Shown here: one piece after another, positions 25,901-37,900 of the stretch
Numbering within the stretch: position 1 is the stretch's first letter
Layout: each line of letters opens with the position of its first letter
Assembly: GCA_028752905.1 (NCBI GenBank)
Contig: JAQNBH010000014.1
Coordinates: forward strand, 29,422,825-29,486,824
From: Cladorhizidae sp. MBARI D1340-BT2
Taxonomy: Eukaryota > Porifera > Demospongiae > Poecilosclerida > Cladorhizidae
DNA: 64,000 nucleotides
Direction of reading: 5' to 3'
Notes under the pieces: model-generated
Database searches by the model: none
What the model saw: the letters and a program-made list of their open reading frames with translations, nothing else
What the model was told of the DNA's origin: nothing
Translations under genes and position numbers: made by a program

Positions 25901-28900
25901 TTGTACAGTGACCTTTTACCGATTTTTTAAATCAATAGTTTGGTTGTTGCAATCCTAATTTGGAGTCTTCTGGAAGAGTAATAGCTCTATTGTATGCAAG
26001 TTATGTGCAGGGAGAAGTAGGTAGTACAAGATCCCTGAAGACCAAATTTCACAATTTTTAACGTTTTTTTGGGGGGCTATCACTTTGCTATCACTTTGCT
26101 GTCACTTTGCTGTCCTAGTTCATGGTGAAGAATTCAAGGCACGCTTGAAGTATATTTGGAGCTAAAATTGGTCAAAACCACATCTAGGTTACTAAAAAGC
26201 TGTCAAATTAACCGAGATATACAGCCATTTTAAAATAGGAGTCAAACCAATATAGGATGTATTATTTTGCTCTGTAAAAAACTGCTATATATTATAATCA
26301 CCTTCTCAACAAATTGTATTCACTCGATGTTTTGACTAGATGCTCTAGCCTTCATCAGGAATAATGACCCTGCTATATATATATACCACCACATTCGAAT
26401 TGTCGAGTGAATACAATTTGAAGTTGATTATTGAGAAGGTGATCGTAATGTTATTATGTCAAAAGAGTTCATTGAGAACTGCTATATAGGTCGAGTAAAT
26501 CAATTGCAGGTTTATTACTATACTAGCTTGTGATTTAAATGGAGCAATTGCAGGTTTTCTGCATGCAGTTGCTTGGATACTATGTGGTCTCGAGAAGTTA
26601 CATGCTTTATTAATGGGATCTGTGGCATGACTCACACCACACATGCTGCTACAACCACAACCTTCTGATTTTCTTATAAATACTGCAGATTTCTTGGATT
26701 TCTATGTCCAATTATTACGTATACATGGACACACTTGGTATTTGTGCTGTAGGTGATACCAATTATTACATATACATGGACACACTTGGTATTTGTGCTG
26801 TAGGTGATACCAATTATTACATATACATGGACACACTTGATATTTGTGCTGTAGGTGATACCAATTATTACATATACATGGACACACTTGGTATTTGTGC
26901 TGTAGGTGATACCAATTATTACATATACATGGACACACTTGGTATTTGTGCTGTAGGTGATACCAATTATTACATATACATGGACACACTTGGTATTTGT
27001 GCTGTAGGTGATACCAATTATTACGTATACATGGTATTTGTGCTGTAGGTGATCTCGTATTGTTCTGACAGTCGTCTGCTTGAGAACTTGCGTGAGTGTA
27101 ACAAGCTGCTCGAGCAGGTCCAGAAGGGACTTACCGACTACCTGGAGACCAAGAGGATTGTCTTCCCTCGCTTCTACTTCCTCTCTGACGATGAGCTGTT
27201 GGAGATTCTGTCCCAGACTAAAGATCCAACAGCAGTGCAGCCTCATCTCAGGAAGTGCTTTGAGAACATTTCCAAGGTAAGAAAGAGGATAGGGGGTATC
27301 TGTACTTTAATACCATTACAATGACCTCAATAATCAACTTGTTATTTTTGGGGTTTTTTAGAGTAAAAATTCAAGTTGATTATTGAGGTCATTGTAATTT
27401 CGTTGTCAAGTTTAATAAATGCTTCCTGTAGTAGAAGGCCGTAGAGTCCTGTGGCTATTGATATCATATTTTATATATAGTTGTTAGCCAATCAGAACAC
27501 AGACATTTTTCAGTGTATGGCGGAGGAAAAAAAAGGTGAAATTTCTCTCTAATACGTATGCGTAAATCGCGTTGGTTAGTTAACAATGTTATTTTCCTTT
27601 TAGCATGCAAGCTTCGTTCCAACTCACATGCATGCCACCTACATGTAGTTTCAGTCATTGCACAGTAAACATTAATTATTAGACAAGTTCATCCTCATCC
27701 TCTGCACTTTGTGTGTCTGATCCACAGAAATAAAGAGCTAGGATTGAAAATTCTGACTCGGATTAACCTTAATAACATAGTACATTGTATGGTATTGAAC
27801 ATGAGATAGCAGGTTTGTGGTGAAATTTGGTATAAATACCACTTGTAATGTAGAGACGATGGCAATTGCACTCAGCCTCACCTCGTGCATTTTTTTTGCC
27901 ACCCCTACTACATTACTCACGGTATTTAATGCTATTTCATATACACATTAAAAAAATATATATATCTCTTTCAGTTTTTTTGATTGTCATACTCCTATCC
28001 ATCAACACTGTAGCTTCAATTTGAAGAAGATTTGGCCATCACTAAGATGTTTTCTGCTGAGGGTGAAGTGGTTCCCTTCTGTGAGACTCTGTATCCCACA
28101 GGGAATGTGGAGAATTGGCTATTGGAGGTTGAGAGAGTAATGAGAGCCTCTCTCAAGAAGTTAATCGAGGACTCTCTCAAGAACTACCAGGAAGTGAGTT
28201 CCTCACACAGCACTTAGTCACAGTGTGTGGTGACATTATTCCCATCACTAGTTGATAAGCTTGTTCAGAGCTACCTGCCCAGTAGGAAGCAACACAACTT
28301 CTTCCTGTACAAAACTGAAAAACTAGCGTCTAAGGTTGGAGTCTTGGCACGGTCCATTTCATGGGTACTATTCCCTTCCACCCCCTCCACTTGACCTCCA
28401 TTTTCCCCTCTGATCCTTATTGCAGTAGGCCCAAGATGCTAGGATACATAATCCTGTACTTTTCCCCCTTTCTGACATTCCCTTAATATTTTGATTTTTA
28501 GATCATCTTATCACTGAATGACAATAATGCAGGAGCTATTTGGGGGTTCTACCCGAACTCAGATTTTGTCTAATGGCATGTTTAATGAAGTTGAATAGTA
28601 AATCCCATTCTTGGTTGCATTTTTGTCGAGTTGAAGTCTCTAGGAGTACGATTACCCAGTGCAGAATTATATATTGCATTGACGTGGATAGGCTGTTGTA
28701 AAATATAATGTTAGAATTCTCTTATCAGCTTATATACATGTAGAACAATTATTTGGCAGAGGTTTCGGTCCATATGGTTTGGCCTTCTTCAAGGTGACAG
28801 TGAACTGATAGCCGAGGCGAGTGCTGGAGATATGTTAGGTAGTTTATTGAAGGACTTAACTTCGTGTTGCTAATTCACTATTACCGTGAAGAAGGTCAGA

Positions 28901-31900
28901 GCAGGTTGGCTGGTGCATTTGTTGAAGACATTTCTGTAGTAGTTGTCTCTGCTCAATCACTCACAGCAATTATTATTCTACCTTTATCAATGGCACAGCA
29001 CATCATCTCTATTGCAGAGATTAAACTGTAACTAAATATAGCATGCTACTATTAGAAGTGTCTCTGTAATCTAGCACATATATTAGTGTTCTACCTTTAT
29101 CAATGGCACAGCACATCATCTCTATTGCAGAGATTAAACTGTAGCTAAATATAGCATGCTATATTAGAAGTGTCTCGGTAATCTAGTACATATATTAGTA
29201 TTCTACCTTTATCAATGGCACAGCAAATCATCTAGATTAAACTGTAACTAAATATAGCGTGCTATTATTAGAAGTGTCTCAGTAATCTAGCGCGTATATT
29301 ACAGGTTACTAATATTGCTTTTCACACCCGAAACATTTTAATAACACCAACTGCCCCAATTACACATTATCACATTTCTAATCTGATTTAAGGAATATTT
29401 ATTTTGTTGTCTGCAGATAGTCGTCCTTCAAATTTGAATGTTATTATTGCATATGGAATCATTTTCCAGATCCCTCGTACAAAATGGGTGTTGAAGTGGC
29501 CTGGGCAGGTTGTGATAGCGGGATGCCAGACTCATTGGACTAGCGATGTCTCCATCGCACTCAAGAGAGGAAACCTGTCTGAACTTTACCAGACAATGTT
29601 GAAACAGGTGCGAAAGAAAAGAACGGACGTTGATAATTCTCACTTGGTTTGAGACCCTTCATTTTAAAACATGGAAAAATAAACTTTACTATAATCTGCT
29701 ACAGTATCTGAATTTGCTTTGCAGGATGCTTGTGCAAGCTAACTGAACCTCTATAGCCCCGTTGATGCATATTAGTAGTTCAGGCTAACGTAGAGACCAA
29801 GATGAAAATGTTTACATGTAGATACTAAAGCTGATTTACTAATGCTAGTTCATATATTATGATTTGATTCTTCCTTCAAAGCATAGATTCTAGCTTCAAG
29901 GTCCAATAAATTTACGTTGAACTCAACTCGATTGTTGTCAAGTCAATTTTTCCTCTGAACTCCGATAGAGGTAGATTATCTGGTTGTCTTTGAAGAGAAT
30001 CTAAGACCAACTAAATATAAAAAACAACAACAACAACACAACAACTAAATAAACGTGCTCTGTAGTGTGTATATGCCATATTTCATTTGTATTGACGCTC
30101 TTATGTATGTACGTGTCCAACCCCTCCCCATCTTACTCCCTGCCGTCTTCCCACTGCCTCCAGTTGGCAGACTTGGTGAGTCTGGTGCGAGGCTCGCTGT
30201 CCAAGCTGTCTCGCATTATTATGTCAGCTCTGATTGTGATGGAGGTACATGCCAGAGACGTGGTCAACAAGATGCTAGAGGAGGGAGCAAAGAATGTCAA
30301 CGACTTTGAGTGGATCTCACAGTTACGGTAGGTTGGTAAGAAGAGATGAAAGCAGCACTGTGATGTGTACACATCTAGATAGGCTCTGTTAATGTCTTGG
30401 ATTTTTGCCTGCATTAAGAGTTTCATTGATACATGTTCTTTCTACCTTTCCTTCTCTTCTCTCCCCCCCACCCCCTCCCCCCCCCCACACACACACATCT
30501 TCCTTACCTACTACTTGTTGGGTTCATTGGTCACATCTTTCCCCCCTCCTCTCTATACCTTCTTCCTTGCTCTTCTTCCTTATCCTCTCCTTCTCCCTCT
30601 TTCCTCCTCCTTCTTCCTTCTCCCCAAACCTCTTTTCTCTCTCCCCACCTCTCCCTCCTCCTCCTCCACCCACCTCTCATCTCCTCCCTCCTCCTCTCTA
30701 CCTCTCCTCAACCTCTTCCTCTGCCGCCTACCTCTCATCCCCTCCTCTCTCCCTCTTCTCTCTCCTCTCTTCAACCTTTTCACATCTTCCTCCTCAACAC
30801 ATCTCTCATTACGATAACCTTCTCAATAACCAACTTGAAATTGTATTCTCTCGATGTTTTGACTATATGCTCTAGCCTTCATCAGGAATAATGCTAAGAC
30901 TTGTGTGTGCCTGCTATATACATACTGGTAGCTAGCCCACCACATCCTACAGGCACACGCGTCCAGCGTATGAACTGGATGTAAAAAAATAATAACAAAC
31001 AAATGAAAAAATTCAACAATATATAGTATAAATTAATAATAGATGAACAAATTTTAAAAAAATTAAAAAAATTAAAAAATTATATAAATATATATACTCA
31101 ATGAACTCTCAGATGACATAATAACATTACAATAACCTTCTCAATAATCAACTTGAAATTGTATTCTCTCGACGTTTCGACTATATGCTCTAGCCTTCAT
31201 CAGGAATAATGGGCTCTCATGTAATCCTCTTCCTTCCTCCTCCTCCTCTCTCCCCCTCTACCACTTCACCTTCTTCCTCCATCCCCCAACTCTTCCTTCT
31301 CCTTATCTCCCCCTCCATAATCTCTTCACCATCTTCCTCCTCACTCATGTACTCCTCCTTATCTTCCTCCTTCAGCTACTATTGGGAAGGTGATCTAAAG
31401 ATGCGAGCAGTCAACTCCGAGTTTGTATATGGCTACGAGTACCTGGGTAACACGGGACGTCTGGTGATCACTCCTCTCACTGACAGGATCTACCTCACCC
31501 TCACTGGAGCACTCCACCTCAAGTTTGGCGGAGCCCCTGCTGGGCCTGCAGGAACAGGCAAAACTGAAACCACAAAGGTAGCCATGAAGAGCATAGATAC
31601 ATTTTTTATTTTTTTATTAACAAAGAAACAACTTCCCATCAGTCCATTGGTAGTGGTGTGCAGAGCCTGTTAGGATTCACTCCAAGCACAGTCCATTGGT
31701 AGTGGTGTGCAGAGCCTGTTAGGATGCACTCTAAGCACAGTCCATTGTAGTGGTATGCAGAGCCTGTTAGGATGCACTCCAAGTTAATAGCAGTATGCAG
31801 AGCCTGTTAGGATGCACTCCAAGCAGTATAATATGCATGTCCCATAGAGATTACTCTTAGGCTGTGAAATGCGATCGAGAAGATAACACAAACAAATAAA

Positions 31901-34900
31901 CAAACAAACTATAAAATCGCTGGAACGAATTGCATAACCTTGGGCAACTGTCGCTCATCAGCAAACAATATTCCCTGAGATTAGAAAATAATAATAATTT
32001 AAAGGTTTCTCTTTCAAAAAAAGCTGGAACCTCAAAGTATTTGATGTCAGCTGAAAATAGCCATGCAAGTTTGAATATAGTAATGGTGATGATATTGTTA
32101 ATTACGATGACTTTCTCAATCATCAACTTGAAATTTGTTTCGTCTAGATGCTCTAGCCTTCATCAAGAATATAGTAATAAGTACCACAACAGCAATAATC
32201 ACAACAGTAATAAACCACACACCTTCTATGTGAACATGTTTATCTGGTATATCAAGTTTATGTATGGCATTGTGATGGCTTTAAAATTGACTTGCAGGAT
32301 CTTGCCAAGGCAATGGCCGTCCAGTGTGTGGTGTTCAACTGTTCCGACCAGCTCGACGTCATGGCAATGGGCAAGTTCTTCAAGGGTCTTGCCAGCTCTG
32401 GTGCCTGGGCTTGCTTCGATGAGTTCAACAGGATTGATATTGAAGTCCTCTCAGTGGTAGCTCAGCAGATCACAACTATACATAAAGCCCAGCAACAAGG
32501 AGTGAGTGATGTGGTCTTGCTGTAGGAATAGAAACTTATTCCATGAGGGACAGATTGTTACAACTATACATAAAGCCCAGCAGCAAGGAATGAGTGATGT
32601 GGTCTTGCTGTAGGAATAGAAACTTATTCTGTGAGGGACAGATTGTTACAGAATTTTAAGGAGCTAATGGAATGCACACTGTCCATAAACATAGTCAAAT
32701 CTTGACAAGAAGTTGTTCAAGTGGCCCATTCTGACCTTTCCAATTGTACCGCATGTTGGGGATTACAGGGTATCCTATTTGGCTCTCCCCTGGACTTGTA
32801 GCAAAAATTGACCTCTCCTTAATTACCACAAGCTTCCGTCTCTGTACCAATAGAAAGCTGCACTCCACTCTCAACCTATATGCTCTGTGGTAGTCAGTCT
32901 CAAAATCCAAAGGAAAACTATAGTACTCTGGAGTGTGTGGGATTGTTACTGTATGAATTGCATTACAGCACTTCCTGTAACTTGACACATGTGCAGTAGT
33001 TCCTTTAAAAGAGGCACTTTCACCAGGGAAGGAGAAAGAAAGAAAGATTGTAGTTACATACCCTTTTTGTTCCCTCTCAGCTTGAACGCTTCAACTTTGA
33101 GGGAGTGGAGATAGCCCTCAAGTCGACCTGTGCCGTGTTCATCACCATGAACCCTGGATACGCAGGGAGAACAGAACTTCCGGACAACCTCAAAGCTCTG
33201 TTCCGACCAGTGGCTTGCATGGTGCCGGACTATGCTATGATCGCAGAGATCATGCTCTTCTCCTTTGGATTCTCGGATGCCAGAGTTCTATCGGAGAAGA
33301 TTGTCACCACCTTCAAGCTGTCGTCAGAGCAGCTCAGCTCACAGGCACGTGTCTTTAAGCTCCTCTGCAGTGTAACTCACATCTCATTTCTCCGGGCAAT
33401 GATGCTCGCTAAATTGACATTTATCGATGACAAAAGCTTTTCCTTATTATATATGTAATTAAAAAGTGGTCTTGTTATCTGAGACATGTATATTATTTAT
33501 TATTATTATATATGACGATGTCATAGAGTGAAGGTGATGTCATCATAGAATTTTTGTGTGCAATTTAGGATCATTATGACTTTGGAATGCGGGCAGTGAA
33601 GACAGTTATCTCAGCTGCAGGCAACATCAAGAGGGAGTACCCTGACCTAGAAGAGGTACAATACCTAACTATAATATATATAATGTATGTATGTGTGTGT
33701 GTCTGTGTTAAGTGGTGTGTGTGACAAGATCTGAGAAAAGGCGTCAAAAATTGACAGAATTGAGTCATTTGTATCACATCAAAGAACACAAAATACAAAT
33801 TTACCTAGAAAATGGAACTTTAGTTAAAATTGCTTGTCAATCCATCCCAAACAAAAGATAGGAAAATCCTGAAAGAGGAGACTTATATTGACACAGACTT
33901 GGCAGTCATTTTTGAACAATTATTATTGGTTTCTGTATAGCTGGCTCCATTTCTCAGACTTTCCTTATTAATTTTTTTGCGAAATTTGTACCCATGTGCA
34001 TGCATGCATCTTATGCTTGTATTATCTATGTGAAAGCATGCCAAACTGCATGTAGTAATTTCAATATTTTGTTCTTAGTGCATGCAATGTCTACGATTGC
34101 ACCCACTGCAGGAGTTAATAGTGCTGAGGGCTATTCGTGATGCCAATGTACCCAAGTTCCTGTTGGATGACTTGCAGTTGTTCAATGGCATAGTGTCCGA
34201 CCTGTTTCCTCGGATCAAAGATGTCCCTGTGGACTACGGAGCCATGGAGAAGAGCATTAGGGACGAGTGTCTCAGGAATGGCTTGGAAGATGTGAAAGGT
34301 ACAGAGAATGCAGCAATCAGAAAGGTTCCAGGTCTCTTCCTGGAATACTTACTGATTGGCCGTCAATAGTGCTCACACGTACGAGCTTGGAGACCGTTCA
34401 AAAAAATAAAAAATTAACTGCACAACTGAGTGTCTGTTGGAGTGTTTTACCTGAGCATGCCCGGTAGACAGATGTGTCAGTGTGAAATTGTTGTTAAAGA
34501 ATGAAATTGTTATAAAGAATGAATAACAAAACAAACAACAACAACAACAACAACTTCTGGTTTTATCAGATTGAGCAAGAAAAAATGGCGGGGAGTGGAG
34601 AAAGGCTGACAGTTGCCATTAGGGTAAATCTCTTCTAGACCTCTGCTCTTTCTGGAAGTCTTCTGCTGGCATAGGTACAGAGACACACCTACCTGCACAT
34701 GATCAATCTATCAGCCAGCAATCACTGCCTGATCATTGCAGTCATAGTGTCTGGTCAGCTTCTGCATGGTCTTCAGTATCCAACAATCCCATCAGCAAGC
34801 AATCACTGCCTGATCTCATTTTAGTGTGTGAAAATCCTCCCCTCTCATCCATATTTCACATTTCAATTTCATAACCAGCCAACCCATTGTGTTGCCTAGT

Positions 34901-37900
34901 TGTGCAACCATGGTTCGTACATCTCTAAAATATATATGGGAGTTCGCTAGCACTCCCTGTGATGTAATATATATATGGGAGTTGACTAGAACTACCTATA
35001 ATATATTTGCTAGCACTCTAGGCGATGTAAAAAATATAGTTCACTAGCACTACAATATATATATTCGCTAGCACACCCTGAAATGTAAAATGTATATGGG
35101 AGTTTGCTAGCACTCCCTGTAATGGTTTGGCCTATAGTGTATACTCTGCAAGGTGCTTCAGCTCACCACACACTAGTATTGTTTGACTCACAACACACAC
35201 ATGATCTCCTCTGTTATTGTTTTCCTGACACTCACTCCTCTCTCTGTGTCTGCTCTAACCTTGCCACACAGGGTTTATAGGCAAGTGCATTCAGTTGTAT
35301 GAGACCACTGTGGTGAGGCATGGACTCATGTTAGTGGGACCCACGATCTCGGGAAAGACCAAGTGTTACGAGGTGCTCAGAGATGGCCTATCAGCTCTCA
35401 ATGGTCAGAGTACGCCTGGGGGAGTCCCCTTTGAGTTGGTGCACACTTTTGTGTTGAATCCCAAGTCTATCACCATGGGGCAACTGTATGGACAGTTTGA
35501 TGCTCTCACTCATGAGTGGTAAGGGAATGAGACTAGACTATAAAATTACCTCACTCTAGTTAAGTTTCTAGAATTTGTGATCTGATGTGAAAAATCGGGT
35601 TAATTGCACAGAAAACATATTTTAAACAAGCAAAATTTCAAGTACTCTTGTTTGATATTTACTAATGCTTATCCTATGCATTCAAAGTTTTCTTTGGAAT
35701 GCTGATTCAGGTTCCATTCTGTAACTAATAATTCCCTAGAATTTTAACTATTGAATGTTTTTCTGAAAGCAACCCCATCATCCTCCAAGCATTTTGAGCC
35801 ACATTGTTTATGTAGATGTCCAAAGTATTTCTCTACTTCTCTAATATTTGTGAAGTCCCAACTTTCCATGCTCTAACTTGACCGATGCCTTTGTGTGCAG
35901 GACCGATGGTATTCTGGCATCGCTGATCCGAGCAGGTGTGGCTAGCGACACTCTTGACAAGAAGTGGTACATCTTTGACGGCCCCGTGGATGCAATCTGG
36001 ATAGAGAACATGAACACTGTGCTGGATGACAATAAGAAACTCTGCCTGAGCAGTGGGGAGATCATCAAGCTCACAGAGGCAAGTGAATGTGAAGTTCTAA
36101 ACGAACACAACTTTGTAGTTCAAACATCATTGACTTGCGGGGGGTGTTCCATCCTCTACTCAAAATAGAGATCTTCATTCTGGAACTAAGATAAGCTCAT
36201 TAGTTAGTTGCTGTTCAGAGGTTATACGATTTGGCAGAGGAGAGGAGCTATCTTTGAGAAGTGAACTCAATGGCCTATAGCAATATACTGTATATTATTT
36301 GAGCACAATGTATATACTATACAGAGATACATGGCCTACAACACTTGAATGTCAATGATGAAATGTTAGAACCTCCTCTTGTTCTACCCCCAAAATGGAT
36401 TATTTAGATTTATGGTTTTAATTGAGACATTTCTCTTTCTCAACATTCCTCCTTCCTCCCTCCCTCCCTCCTACTCCCATTTCCTTCCCTCCCTCCCCCC
36501 TCCTACTCCCATTTCCTTCCCTCCCTCCCCCCTCCTACTCCCATTTCCTTCCCTCCCTCCCCCCTCCTACTCCCATTTCCTTCCCTCCCTCCCCCCTCCT
36601 ACTCCCATTTCCTTCCCTCCCTCCCTCTCTCCTACTCCCATTTCCTTCCCTCCCTCCCCCCTCCTACTCCCATTTCCTTCCCTCCCTCCCCCTCCTACTC
36701 CCATTTCCTTCCCTCCCTCCCTCTCTCCTACTCCCATTTCCTTCCCTCCCTCTCCCCTCCTACTCCCATTTCCTTCCCTCCCTCCCTCTCTCCTACTCCC
36801 ATTTCCTTCCCTCCCTCCCCTCCTACTCCCTCCCTCCCTCTCTCCTACTCCCATTTCCTTCCCTCCCTCCCCCCTCCTACTCCATTTGCCTCCCTCCCTT
36901 CCTCCCTCCCTTCCTCCTACTCCCATTTTCTTCCCTCCCTCCCTTCTTCTTCATTTTGTTTCCTCCTGACACTTCTCTTACTCCCATAGTCCCATTTCCT
37001 TTCCTCCAGACACTCCTCCCTCCTTTTTTTGTTGCCTCCACACTTTTCTCCCATCTGCCACAAATTACTGTCACCCTTTCCCCCTGTTTCTTTGCTTTCT
37101 TGAATGGTGTGTGCATACAGGAAATGTCTATGATGTTTGAGGTGCAGGACTTGGCTGTAGCCTCCCCAGCTACTGTCAGCCGCTGTGGGATGGTGTATCT
37201 GGAGCCATCCACTCTCGGTCTCTCTCCATTCGTCCGATGCTGGATAAAAACGCTCCCCAAAGCTATTTTCCCTCACAAGAGTGCTCTCAAAATTCTCTTC
37301 CACAAATTCTTGGAACCCACCATTATGTATGTTCGCAATAACCTGAAGGAAATTTTGCCCTCCACGGATGGAAATTTGACCTTCTCGATGCTAAAATTGA
37401 TGGACTGCTTCTTTTCTCCATTTATTCCTAAAGAGGTGTGCTTTAATTATGATAATTTGTACATGAAATATTTACTCAACTGTCCCATCGCCAGCTGGAG
37501 CTGAACTGCTCTTTTCGAGGCTATATCTGCATATCTACAGCTTTTATCCTCTAAGCAACCTGTCCCCTTGAAGGTTCTCTAGAAAACCAGAGGATTTCTA
37601 TTTTCATCTTTGGCTTCAGTCATGAGGTTGTATCTGAACTATCTTCTCCTGTATAATATCATTATCTTTATGCATGCTCGAGTTGATCTTCTTTTGGATC
37701 CCGACTTATATGGAAGTGTAACTTCTCTCACTTCTGCTGCCCAATTGGTCATTATTATATGCAGTTTAGTTTCAGCCTATTTGCTACATATTTTTTTTCA
37801 GACTAGATACCAGCCTCCATTTTTTCCGTCACACTTTTCCAGGATGTCTGCCTCTCTGACACTCTTTAAGAAGATGAATGCTCTATTCGAACACTAAAAG

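Noticed and set aside
26674..27246. 190-codon minus-strand frame
   Set aside because: It consists of the 51-bp repeat plus the antisense of exon w12.
36379..37504. 360- and 196-codon Pro/Ser-rich open frames
   Set aside because: Compositional frames over the pyrimidine minisatellite; only the 3' part (37121-37435) is real dynein exon w23.
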